DNA from: Gammaproteobacteria bacterium
GTDB lineage: Bacteria > Pseudomonadota > Gammaproteobacteria > SZUA-229
DNA length: 6,469 nucleotides
Reading direction: 5' to 3'
Assembly: GCA_030641945.1 (NCBI GenBank)
Contig: DAOWLL010000105.1
Coordinates: forward strand, 1-6,469
Under the pieces are notes generated by a model, which searched no databases, was not told the origin of the DNA, and saw only the letters and a list, made by a program, of their open reading frames with translations. Both the position numbers and the translations under genes were made by a program. Shown here piece by piece: positions 1 through 5,962 of the stretch (its first letter is position 1; each line of letters opens with the position of its first letter).

Positions 1-10
1 CAAATGATTG

Positions 11-35
11 CCACAGAGTCACAGAGAACACAGAG
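11..35 (+). repeat. Module A repeat, copy 1
   Basis: This 25 nt element consists of three successive CACAGAG-type units: CCACAGAG, TCACAGAG and AACACAGAG. It recurs in the same orientation at 5963-5987 and 6391-6415, with differences only at a few positions, mostly in the linkers. I recall similar CCACAGAG-type intergenic repeats from many environmental bacterial genomes, but I know of no established function. Confidence 0.85.
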
Positions 36-36
36 G

Positions 37-144
37 TTTTAGCCGCAAAAAACGCAAAAGGCGCAAAAGCAGCAAGCTATTTTATTTTAAAATTTAATAA
101 CCGATTTGCGTTCTTTGCGTTCTTTGCGTGTTTCGCGGCTAAAA
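37..144. repeat. Module B inverted pair (large imperfect hairpin)
   Basis: The outer arms TTTTAGCCGC (37-46) and GCGGCTAAAA (135-144) are perfect reverse complements. The next 27 nt of each arm match at 17 positions. The left arm carries AACGCAAAAG-type units (about 42-70). The right arm carries the complementary TTTGCGTTC units at a strict 9 nt period (105-113, 114-122, 123-131). The AT-rich loop contains the palindrome ATTTTAAAAT (84-93). Further module B copies lie at 5914-5941 and 6188-6215. Confidence 0.8.
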
Positions 145-203
145 TAATTCATGTTATAAGGCTATTGAACCGCTGGATGCCAGCAAGGAACAGGGCCTAT
201 GTT

Positions 204-262
204 CACAGATGAACACGGATGAAAGCGTTTTTGAGTTTCTAAATATCTGTGTTCATCTGTGG
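204..262. repeat. Module C inverted pair
   Basis: ACAGATGAACACGGAT (205-220) and ATCTGTGTTCATCTGT (245-260) are reverse complements at 15 of 16 positions and are separated by 24 nt. Each copy is itself a near-duplication of an ACAGATGA/ACACGGATGA unit. Another copy, with an extra GATGAACGTA-type unit, lies at 5828-5854 just after the last gene. Confidence 0.8.
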
Positions 263-277
263 ATGTTGTTTTTAAAC

Positions 278-318
278 ATTCGCGTTCATTTGCGGGGGCC
301 GTGTAGCGGCAGGCGGAC
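278..318 (+). repeat. Composite module E+D, operon-left copy
   Basis: Module E (278-294) is ATTCGCGTTCATTTGCG, two approximate copies of an ATTYGCG unit at a 10 nt step. It is followed directly by module D (295-318), which begins GGGGCCGTGTAGCGGC and ends GGCGGAC. The same composite occurs in reverse complement at 5869-5910 on the far side of the operon. The D parts match at 23 of 24 positions. Confidence 0.85.
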
Positions 319-341
319 AAATATTCCCTGTGTGGTCAGGG

Positions 342-350
342 TGTTATCAT
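342..350 (+). promoter_or_regulatory. Candidate extended -10 promoter element
   Basis: TGTTATCAT fits an extended -10 (TGn followed by TATCAT, one mismatch from TATAAT). It lies 56 nt upstream of the first start codon of the operon. No good -35 hexamer stands 16-18 nt upstream (the sequence there is around TATTCC), which an extended -10 may tolerate. This is inferred from sequence resemblance only. It is the best candidate I see for transcription of the whole gene set. Confidence 0.35.
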
Positions 351-380
351 GGGTCTACCCACTGTATTTGGGGAAGACCC
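351..380 (+). promoter_or_regulatory. Stem-loop in leader of the operon
   Basis: GGGTCT (351-356) pairs with AGACCC (375-380). After one A-A mismatch, CCC (358-360) pairs with GGG (371-373), leaving the 10 nt loop 361-370. The structure sits right after the candidate -10 and 17 nt before the ribosome binding site of the first gene. It could be a leader hairpin or a dyad-symmetric operator. No U-tract follows, so it is not a standard terminator. Its function is unknown. Confidence 0.45.
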
Positions 381-396
381 ACAAAAGAATTTAACT

Positions 397-400
397 GGAG
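397..400 (+). promoter_or_regulatory. Shine-Dalgarno that fixes the first start codon
   Basis: GGAG lies 5 nt before the ATG at 406. It supports that start over the upstream in-frame ATG at 349. The 406 start also places Ser immediately after Met, as the proteasome-type N-terminal nucleophile requires. Confidence 0.7.
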
Positions 401-405
401 AAAGC

Positions 406-996
406 ATGTCTACGGTTGTTGTAGTAAAAAAAGGCGGCAAAGTTTGCATTGCAGCAGACAGCCTGACCAGTTTCGGTGATTTGCGCATGGGCGCAGATTA
501 TGAATCAGGCCATGACAAGATTCTTATCCATGATGACAGTTACCTGGGTATTGTTGGTAGTGCTGCACATCAACTCGTTATGGAAAGCATCTTCAAACAG
601 GATGAGATCAAGGTGGATTTTTCATCACGTCTTGCTGTGTTTGAAACATTCCGTTTACTGCACCCGGTATTGAAGGACAAGTACTTCCTCAATGCCAAGG
701 ATGAAGACGATGATCCCTATGAATCAACACAGATCGATGCCTTGATCGCATGTCCGCACGGTATCTTTGGTGTGCATTCATTGCGTGAAGTGTGTGAGTA
801 TAAAAAATTCTGGGCGATAGGCTCCGGTTCCGAGTATGCGCTGGGTGCTATGTTTGCGGTGTACGGCATGCTTGACTCGGCTGAAGAAATCGCCAAAGCG
901 GGCGTCATGGCAGGCACCGAGTTTAACAATGCTTCGGCTATGCCGATGAGCAGCTACACTGTCGACCTGGTAAAACTCAAGTCGGTTTCAGGTTAA
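406..996 (+). CDS. Proteasome beta-like Ntn hydrolase (HslV/BPH-type fold)
   Basis: This 196-residue protein has the fold signature of 20S-proteasome/HslV beta subunits. Counting the initiator Met, it shows a candidate nucleophile Ser2 (in MSTVVVVKKGGKV), Asp18 (in IAAD), Lys38 (in HDKIL), a GIVGSAAH segment (48-55) and AIGSGSEYALGA (137-148). These correspond to Thr1, Asp17, Lys33, the substrate-binding glycine segment and the Ser129 loop of the family. Met aminopeptidase could expose Ser2. Length and the absence of a pro-peptide resemble HslV, or the bacterial proteasome homologue called BPH, more than the longer Anbu. No HslU or other AAA+ ATPase gene is next to it, which argues against canonical hslV. 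The gene heads the riboflavin gene set, ending 8 nt before ribE. It is presumably a self-compartmentalising cytosolic peptidase, but activity and assembly are inference. Confidence 0.8.
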   Translation: MSTVVVVKKGGKVCIAADSLTSFGDLRMGADYESGHDKILIHDDSYLGIVGSAAHQLVMESIFKQDEIKVDFSSRLAVFETFRLLHPVLKDKYFLNAKDEDDDPYESTQIDALIACPHGIFGVHSLREVCEYKKFWAIGSGSEYALGAMFAVYGMLDSAEEIAKAGVMAGTEFNNASAMPMSSYTVDLVKLKSVSG

Positions 997-1004
997 TTAG
1001 TACC

Positions 1005-1658
1005 ATGTTTACAGGAATAATCGAAGCTGTTGGCGCGGTAAAACGCCTCGAACCGATGGGTGGTGATCTGCGTTTCATCATTGATGGGGGCAGCCTCGAC
1101 ATGGGCGATGTGCAAATAGGCGACAGTATCGCAGTCAATGGTGTCTGTCTCACGGTCATTGAGTTCGACGCAGGCTCGTTCTCGGCAGATGTGTCCAATG
1201 AAACAATATCATTAACATCCTTGCAGGGTTTGAAAGCCGGCAGTGCGGTAAACCTGGAAAAAGCCATGTTGCCGACGACGCGCATGGGCGGTCACCTGGT
1301 GAGTGGGCATGTTGATGGCCTGGGTAAGGTGGTGAACAAGTCCGAGGATGCACGTTCAATCCGCCTGGAAATTGAAGTGCCTGCGGAGCTGAAGAAATAT
1401 ATCGCGGTAAAGGGGTCAATCTGTATCGACGGCACCAGTTTGACCGTGAATTCAGTCGACAACTGTATTGTTGGATTGAACATCGTGCCGCATACACAGG
1501 AGCGGACTGTTATCCAGCATTACGCCAAAGGAACAAAAGTCAATCTCGAAGTCGATCTTGTGGCGCGTTATCTCGAAACACTGTTGTTGAATATGGATGA
1601 TAAGGATAAAGGCAAGGTGAACATGGAATTGCTAACTCGAACGGGTTTCGTGGAATAG
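1005..1658 (+). CDS. ribE: Riboflavin synthase, alpha chain
   Basis: The enzyme dismutates two molecules of 6,7-dimethyl-8-ribityllumazine to riboflavin plus the pyrimidine precursor, the last step of riboflavin synthesis. The 217 residues form two lumazine-binding repeats (about 1-97 and 98-190). Visible motifs are the N-terminal MFTGIIE, NGVCLTV (45-51), GGHLVSGHVDG (95-105), DGTSLTVN (142-149), VPHTQERT (161-168) and NLEVDLVARYLE (180-191). The last 20 or so residues are a short charged tail. The start is fixed by the family-invariant MFTG N-terminus. Only AGG about 12 nt upstream could serve as Shine-Dalgarno, so translation may be coupled to the gene before. The gene is also called ribC in some species. 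Its product is supplied with substrate by ribH downstream. Confidence 0.97.
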   Translation: MFTGIIEAVGAVKRLEPMGGDLRFIIDGGSLDMGDVQIGDSIAVNGVCLTVIEFDAGSFSADVSNETISLTSLQGLKAGSAVNLEKAMLPTTRMGGHLVSGHVDGLGKVVNKSEDARSIRLEIEVPAELKKYIAVKGSICIDGTSLTVNSVDNCIVGLNIVPHTQERTVIQHYAKGTKVNLEVDLVARYLETLLLNMDDKDKGKVNMELLTRTGFVE

Positions 1659-1674
1659 ACACAGGTTAATACAT

Positions 1675-2778
1675 ATGAAGTTGAACTCCATAGAAGAAAT
1701 TATTGAAGATTTTCGCCAGGGAAAAATGGTGATCATCATGGATGATGAGGATCGTGAAAACGAGGGTGATCTCATCATGGCGGCCAGTCTTGCCGGCGCT
1801 GATGACATCAACTTCATGGCGCGTTATGGCCGTGGACTTATTTGCCTTACCCTGACACAGGAGCGCTGCCAGCAACTGAAATTACCGCTGATGGTTGGCT
1901 CCACCGGTGACCTGCACGGCACTAACTTTACCGTTTCCATAGAAGCAGCTGAAGGTGTAACCACGGGTATATCAGCAGCGGACCGTGCTACAACCATCAA
2001 GGCTGCGGTCAGGGAAAATGCCGGACCGAATGATATTGTACAGCCCGGGCATATCTTTCCGGTGATGGCACAGCCGGGCGGCGTGCTGGTCAGGGCAGGG
2101 CATACCGAAGCCGGTTGTGACCTGGCGCGCCTTGCAGGACACGAGCCCAGTGCCGTTATCGTCGAAATCCTCAACGAAGACGGCACCATGGCGAGGCGCC
2201 CTGATCTTGAGAATTTTGCCGAGGAGCACAATCTGAAGATCGGCACTATCGAAGACCTGATCAGCTACAAAATTAAAAATGAAAAGACCGTAGAGCGCGT
2301 TGCCGAAAGTGATTTTACCACCGAGTTTGGAGATTTTCGATTGCATGCTTACCAGAACAGCCTGGATAGCGGCCTGCATTTCGCACTTGTGCACGGAAAA
2401 ATAGACAATGATGAGCCCGTGCTGGTAAGAGTACATGTCGAGAATACGTTAATTGATGTGCTTGGCTCGACACATGCAAAAGGCTGGCCACTGCGTTCTG
2501 CCTTAAAACAGGTAGCCCAGTCTGATTGTGGTGTGGTTGTCATTATTCGCCAGCCGGAAGAAGAAAACGCGATCATTAACTGGATGCTGCGTCATCCTAC
2601 AGCCGAGAGTGAGGCTGTAGAGCAGAAACCTGACCTGCGTAAAGACGGGGTAGGGGCGCAGATATTGATGGATCTTGGCATAAAGAAAATGCGCCTGATG
2701 TCTGCGCCAAAGGTCTATCATGGTCTTGCAGGGTTCGGCCTGGAAATTGTTGATTATGTTAGTGGAGATGAAAAATAG
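1675..2778 (+). CDS. ribB: 3,4-dihydroxy-2-butanone-4-phosphate synthase fused to degenerate RibA-like domain (RibBX type)
   Basis: The N-terminal domain (about 1-200) is RibB, which converts ribulose 5-phosphate to the four-carbon unit of lumazine. It carries [11 protein letters not shown] (23-33), YGRGLICL (51-58), [11 protein letters not shown] (81-91), [13 protein letters not shown] (96-108) and [14 protein letters not shown] (125-138). The C-terminal domain (about 213-361) is related to GTP cyclohydrolase II, with [26 protein letters not shown] and [13 protein letters not shown]. The zinc-binding cysteines are missing: the HSEC position reads HVEN (254-257) and the RCDCG segment reads THAKG (266-270). 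RQEGRGIGL is replaced by RQPEEENAI (292-300). It is therefore probably not a GTP cyclohydrolase, and fits the proteobacterial RibBX variant in which the RibA-like part has no assigned activity. Annotation pipelines may label it ribBA. A functional ribA should exist elsewhere in the genome. Confidence 0.93.
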   Translation: MKLNSIEEIIEDFRQGKMVIIMDDEDRENEGDLIMAASLAGADDINFMARYGRGLICLTLTQERCQQLKLPLMVGSTGDLHGTNFTVSIEAAEGVTTGISAADRATTIKAAVRENAGPNDIVQPGHIFPVMAQPGGVLVRAGHTEAGCDLARLAGHEPSAVIVEILNEDGTMARRPDLENFAEEHNLKIGTIEDLISYKIKNEKTVERVAESDFTTEFGDFRLHAYQNSLDSGLHFALVHGKIDNDEPVLVRVHVENTLIDVLGSTHAKGWPLRSALKQVAQSDCGVVVIIRQPEEENAIINWMLRHPTAESEAVEQKPDLRKDGVGAQILMDLGIKKMRLMSAPKVYHGLAGFGLEIVDYVSGDEK

Positions 2779-2780
2779 TT

Positions 2781-3254
2781 ATGAGTCAGATAAATTCAAT
2801 TGAAGGCAGTATGCAATATTCGCAGGGCCGGTTTGCGATAGTTTGTGCGCGCTTTAACGGCTTTGTTGTTGAAAGCCTGCTGGCAGGTGCGATCGATACA
2901 CTGAAACGCAGCGGTGTTGATGAGGCATCGATTACAGTCGTGAAAACCCCCGGTGCATTCGAAATACCCGTTGTCGTTCAGGGACTGGCACATGGCGGAA
3001 ACTACAGCGCAATTATTGCGCTTGGTGCTGTTATCCGAGGGGCAACGCCTCATTTTGATATCGTTGCCAACGAATCGGCCAAAGGCCTTTCAGCCATTGC
3101 GCTTGATCATGGCATTCCCGTTATCAATGGTATTCTAACCACCGACTCAATAGAGCAGGCCATTGAGCGTGCCGGTACAAAAGCAGGCAACAAGGGTTCC
3201 GAAGCAGCTGCCGGTGCGATTGAAATGGTTAACCTGATGGCCCAACTGGACTAA
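2781..3254 (+). CDS. ribH: 6,7-dimethyl-8-ribityllumazine synthase
   Basis: The enzyme condenses the RibB product with 5-amino-6-ribitylaminouracil to give lumazine, the substrate of RibE. The 157 residues are the usual family length. Visible motifs are ARFNGFV (23-29, with the aromatic and Asn that contact substrate), TPGAFEIP (56-63), [14 protein letters not shown] (80-93) with the catalytic His at 91, NGILTTD (116-122) and [18 protein letters not shown] (126-143). It starts 2 nt after the ribB stop. A GGAG inside the end of ribB (2764-2767) is 13 nt from the start, so coupling is likely. The family forms pentamers or 60-subunit shells. Nothing visible here decides which form this protein takes. 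Confidence 0.97.
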   Translation: MSQINSIEGSMQYSQGRFAIVCARFNGFVVESLLAGAIDTLKRSGVDEASITVVKTPGAFEIPVVVQGLAHGGNYSAIIALGAVIRGATPHFDIVANESAKGLSAIALDHGIPVINGILTTDSIEQAIERAGTKAGNKGSEAAAGAIEMVNLMAQLD

Positions 3255-3265
3255 GACACTAGCAC

Positions 3266-3709
3266 ATGTCTGATAATACAGGTCTTGCCAAGGCGCGAGG
3301 CAAGGCGAGACGTCTTGCGATGCAGGCCTTGTATCAGTGGCAAATGACCGCTGATGATATCGATGGCATCGAGCGGCAGTTTTTTGAAGAGAACGATATG
3401 AAAAATGTCGATCAGGAATATTTTTCCGAACTGCTGCTGGGTGTGTTACAGGAAATATCATCAATTGATACGGAACTGGAAAAGCACATGTCCCGCAGCA
3501 TCAATTCAGTTGATCCGGTTGAACGCGCAATTCTTCGTATTGCAGGCTATGAATTCATCAAGCGCCCTGATGTGCCTTATCGTGTCGTGCTGAATGAGGC
3601 CGTTGTATTGGCGAAGAAGTTTTGTGCCGAGAAAAGCCATACCTTTGTTAATGCAGTGCTGGACAAGGTTGCACGTGATACCCGAACACACGAAACAGCA
3701 TCTGTGTAA
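3266..3709 (+). CDS. nusB: Transcription antitermination factor NusB
   Basis: NusB binds boxA RNA together with NusE (ribosomal protein S10) and supports antitermination, chiefly in rRNA operons. The 147-residue all-helical protein has ARRLAMQALYQW (14-25), DPVERAILRIAGYEF (83-97) and DVPYRVVLNEAVVLAKKF (102-119), followed by AEKSHTFVNAVLDKVA (121-136), the two most conserved blocks of the family. An Arg-rich N-terminus (ARGKARR) is present, as usual. The gene begins 11 nt after ribH and its stop shares one base with the thiL start (TAATG). Association with ribH is widely conserved in bacteria. Confidence 0.96.
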   Translation: MSDNTGLAKARGKARRLAMQALYQWQMTADDIDGIERQFFEENDMKNVDQEYFSELLLGVLQEISSIDTELEKHMSRSINSVDPVERAILRIAGYEFIKRPDVPYRVVLNEAVVLAKKFCAEKSHTFVNAVLDKVARDTRTHETASV

Positions 3710-4677
3710 TGGTTTCAGGTGAATTCAATTTAATTAACAAGTATTTTTTATCGTCATCTAACCGGAAAGATGTCTCGCTTGGTATTGGCGACGATTGCGC
3801 AATCGTTTCAGTGCCTGAAGGTAAACAGTTGGCGATTACAACCGACACGCTTATTGATGGCGTACATTTCCCGTCTAACACATCTCCGGAAGATATCGCC
3901 TGTAAAGCTATCGCAGTCAACCTCAGTGACCTTGCATCAATGGGTGCAGAGCCGGCCTGGCTTACGCTCGCCCTGTCGCTGCCCCAGGTTGATGAAAGCT
4001 GGATCAAATCATTTTCTGACAGTTTCAGACAATGGGCAGAAAAATATAATGTACAGCTCATCGGCGGTGATACCACGCAAGGGCCATTGAGTATTACAGT
4101 GCAGGCGATGGGGCTGGTTGATGCTGAAAATATCATGCGTAGAGACTGTGCCAGGCCCGGCGATGCAATCTATGTTTCCGGAACGCTGGGGGACGCCGCG
4201 GCAGGCTTGAAAATTGTGCAGCAGGGGCAGGTGGTTGATGCGAATCATGCCTGGCTGGTCGATCGGCTCAACCGGCCACAACCCAGGGTAGAGCTGGGGA
4301 TGAAGGTGTCGGCAGTCTGTCGATGTGCTATTGATATATCAGACGGACTGGCTGCTGATTTGGGGCATATCCTTGAAGCCAGCAAATGCGGTGCTACAGT
4401 CAATATAGACAGGTTACCGCTGTCACATCAACTGGTTGAGTATTCAACTAACAGGGATGAGGTGGACTGGGAGATGGTGCTATCCGGGGGCGATGATTAT
4501 GAGCTATGCCTCGTGGTTACGCCTGAAAACGACAATAAGCTTATGAAAATAGCCAGTGAACTCTCGCTACCACTGACACGTATCGGTGTGATCGAAGAAC
4601 ACAGGTCATTCAATATCATCGATGAAACGGGTGCCAGGTATCTCCTGGATAAGGCAGGCTATGAGCATTTCACATAA
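3709..4677 (+). CDS. thiL: Thiamine-monophosphate kinase
   Basis: ThiL phosphorylates thiamine monophosphate with ATP to thiamine diphosphate, the active cofactor, in the cytosol. The 322 residues match the family length and show the PurM/AIR-synthase-like kinase motifs in order: GIGDDCA (25-31), TTDTLIDGVHF (44-54), NLSDLASMGA (71-80), LIGGDTT (117-123), a GTLGDAAAGL segment (158-167), DISDGL (209-214) and LSGGDDYEL (258-266). The Asp-rich motifs bind Mg2+/ATP. The N-terminal GEFNLI matches the enterobacterial form. Start and stop both share a base with the neighbouring genes in TAATG junctions, so translation is likely coupled. No TPP riboswitch is visible upstream, where only nusB coding sequence lies. 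Confidence 0.97.
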   Translation: MVSGEFNLINKYFLSSSNRKDVSLGIGDDCAIVSVPEGKQLAITTDTLIDGVHFPSNTSPEDIACKAIAVNLSDLASMGAEPAWLTLALSLPQVDESWIKSFSDSFRQWAEKYNVQLIGGDTTQGPLSITVQAMGLVDAENIMRRDCARPGDAIYVSGTLGDAAAGLKIVQQGQVVDANHAWLVDRLNRPQPRVELGMKVSAVCRCAIDISDGLAADLGHILEASKCGATVNIDRLPLSHQLVEYSTNRDEVDWEMVLSGGDDYELCLVVTPENDNKLMKIASELSLPLTRIGVIEEHRSFNIIDETGARYLLDKAGYEHFT

Positions 4678-5183
4678 TGAACAGCATCAACTTTAAACAA
4701 CTTAAAGACCCCGTTGTGCTGATTGCGGTCGGTTTTGGCAGCGGACTCGCTCCAAAGGCCCCGGGTACGGCAGGCACTCTAATAGCCATACCTCTTTTTC
4801 TACTGATGCAGCCGTTGCCATTGATAAGTTACCTGCTGATCACAACCTGCCTGTTTATAGCAGGTATCTGGATCTGTACCTACGCCGCAGAAAAACTTGG
4901 TGTTCATGATCACCCGTCTATTGTTATTGATGAAGTAGTAGGCTATTTAATTACCATGATCGCGGCACCTGAAGGCTGGCTTGTGATTGTTGCAGGCTTT
5001 GTACTGTTCAGGTTGCTGGATGCAATAAAACCCTGGCCAATATCCTGGTTTGACAGGAACATAAACGGTGGCCTGGGTATTATGATTGACGATGTAGTTG
5101 CCGGCATTATTGCTTTGGCAATAATACAGGGATTACTCTATTTTCAGATCTTGTCATGCGACACATTCTTAGCATTCTGTTAA
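4677..5183 (+). CDS. pgpA: Phosphatidylglycerophosphatase A
   Basis: PgpA removes the phosphate from phosphatidylglycerol phosphate to give phosphatidylglycerol at the inner membrane. The 168-residue protein shows VGFGSGLAPKAPGTAGTL (18-35), GVHDHPSIVIDEVVG (75-89), FRLLDAIKPWPISWFDR (111-127) and GGLGIMIDDVVAG (131-143). The HDH and acidic residues are probable metal or substrate ligands. Hydrophobic segments at about 33-67, 87-110 and 137-157 are membrane spanning. The start overlaps the thiL stop by one base. The last nine codons and the stop (5156-5183) also encode the start of the next gene in another frame, so the C-terminal tail (SCDTFLAFC) is constrained by the downstream signal peptide. 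Confidence 0.96.
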   Translation: MNSINFKQLKDPVVLIAVGFGSGLAPKAPGTAGTLIAIPLFLLMQPLPLISYLLITTCLFIAGIWICTYAAEKLGVHDHPSIVIDEVVGYLITMIAAPEGWLVIVAGFVLFRLLDAIKPWPISWFDRNINGGLGIMIDDVVAGIIALAIIQGLLYFQILSCDTFLAFC

Positions 5184-5806
5184 CGGCTTCACTGATAACG
5201 GTATCAGACGATGTTCTTGCTGCATCCCAGATAGAAGTGCAGGCGTTATTTGGTGGCAAAGCGGTTGTGATGATTGATGGTCAACGCCGTACCCTGTCAA
5301 TCGGTCAGACAAGTCCTGAGGGTGTAAAGCTGGTAAAGGCGGATAGTAAACAGGCGGTACTCGAGGTCGATGGTAAACAGAAAACCTACAAGCCTGGCGG
5401 TGCAATATCGCTGAGTTATGCCAGGCCCAAACACCTGGAAGAGAAGGTCTACGCCGATGACCGTGGTATGTTCCGTTCAGTCGGCACTATAAATGGACGT
5501 ACCGTACGTTTTCTACTTGATACGGGTGCCACCACGGTTGCGATGAATAAATCACAGGCAAAAAAACTGGGTGTGGATTACCGGATGAAAGGTGAGCGCA
5601 TCGTTGTCAGTACCGCTTCTGAGAATGTTAAAGGCTACCGCGTACGCCTGAAATCAGTATCGCTTGGAAAAATCAAACAAAGAAATGTCGAGGCCATGGT
5701 AATCGATGGCGATCACCCCGGTCCAATTCTGCTGGGCATGTCCTTTCTTGGAAAATTGAAAGTGGAAAATGCAGGCGGGGTCATGAAGATCCGTCAGCGC
5801 AACTGA
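5156..5806 (+). CDS. Exported retropepsin-like (clan AA) aspartic protease
   Basis: This 216-residue protein has an N-terminal signal peptide (hydrophobic 4-15, probable cleavage after VLAA near residue 24), so a periplasmic or membrane-facing location is likely. Residues about 26-88 form a small beta-rich domain (ALFGGKAVVMIDGQ, TSPEGVKL) of unknown role, vaguely like PilP or GspC pieces. Residues about 105-214 are a single retropepsin-like domain with the catalytic FLLDTGATTVAM (119-130, Asp122) and the flap-side hydrophobic block ILLGMSFLG (191-199). A protein with one DTG domain must dimerise to form an active site. The ATG lies inside pgpA with no clear Shine-Dalgarno, but it is the only start that preserves the signal peptide. 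Reinitiation after pgpA is likely. The family is common in proteobacteria. The substrate is unknown. Confidence 0.85.
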   Translation: MRHILSILLTASLITVSDDVLAASQIEVQALFGGKAVVMIDGQRRTLSIGQTSPEGVKLVKADSKQAVLEVDGKQKTYKPGGAISLSYARPKHLEEKVYADDRGMFRSVGTINGRTVRFLLDTGATTVAMNKSQAKKLGVDYRMKGERIVVSTASENVKGYRVRLKSVSLGKIKQRNVEAMVIDGDHPGPILLGMSFLGKLKVENAGGVMKIRQRN

Positions 5807-5827
5807 TTAACGTTCAATAAAATAGTC

Positions 5828-5854
5828 CACAGATGAACGTAGATGAACACGGAT
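5828..5854 (+). repeat. Module C repeat, 3' copy
   Basis: The element begins CCACAGATGAACGTAGATGA and ends ACACGGAT, an expanded version of the 5' copies at 204-262 with one extra GATGAAC-type unit. It starts only 21 nt after the stop codon of the protease gene. Confidence 0.8.
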
Positions 5855-5868
5855 AAAAACCAGATAAA

Positions 5869-5910
5869 GTCCGCTTGCCGCTACACGGCCCCACGCGAAT
5901 GCACGCAAAT
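5869..5910 (-). repeat. Composite module E+D, operon-right copy (inverted)
   Basis: The reverse complement reads ATTTGCGTGCATTCGCG, then one extra T, then the 24 nt D module, which differs from 295-318 at a single base. Its partner at 278-318 is in the opposite orientation on the other side of the eight genes. The E parts agree at 14 of 17 positions. Confidence 0.85.
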
Positions 5911-5913
5911 AGA

Positions 5914-5941
5914 GTCCGCGAAAAACGCAAAGAACGCAAAG
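5914..5941 (+). repeat. Module B repeat, 3' copy 1
   Basis: GTCCGCGAAAAACGCAAAG followed by AACGCAAAG is the same unit as the arms at 42-70 and 105-138. It abuts the E module to its left. A weaker copy is at 6188-6215. Confidence 0.8.
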
Positions 5942-5962
5942 TAAATCAACTATAAGAACTTG

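Larger units (their letters stand above)
1..350. other. Gene-free 5' flank made of repeat modules
   Basis: No convincing gene is present here. The stretch is a patchwork of short repeat modules in this order: module A (11-35), module B and its inverted copy (37-144), a small GCTGG/CCAGC hairpin (172-184), module C and its inverted copy (204-262), then the joined modules E and D (278-318). Base composition is AT-rich between modules and unlike the coding part. The open frame at 209-394 is only a read-through of modules C, E and D and has no homology-like features. Confidence 0.8.

Noticed and set aside
11..144. CRISPR-like array
   Set aside because: Repeat units are 7-10 nt in tandem, without regular 25-40 nt spacers, and no cas gene is present.
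209..394. Open frame of 61 codons in the 5' flank
   Set aside because: It merely translates repeat modules C, E and D and runs into the start of the next gene; nothing indicates a real protein.
349..405. Upstream in-frame ATG extending the proteasome-like protein by 19 residues
   Set aside because: It overlaps the candidate -10 and the stem-loop, has no Shine-Dalgarno, and would bury the predicted Ser nucleophile. GGAG at 397-400 supports the ATG at 406.
406..996. Canonical hslV assignment
   Set aside because: There is no hslU next to it, the region between Asp18 and Lys38 is about four residues longer than in HslV, and the middle section (KDEDDDPYEST) is not HslV-like.
1824..2436. Minus-strand open frames opposite ribB
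   Set aside because: They lie fully within strongly supported plus-strand coding sequence and show no protein motifs.
1675..2778. Bifunctional RibBA with active GTP cyclohydrolase II
   Set aside because: The zinc cysteines and the RQEGRGIGL motif are missing from the C-terminal domain.
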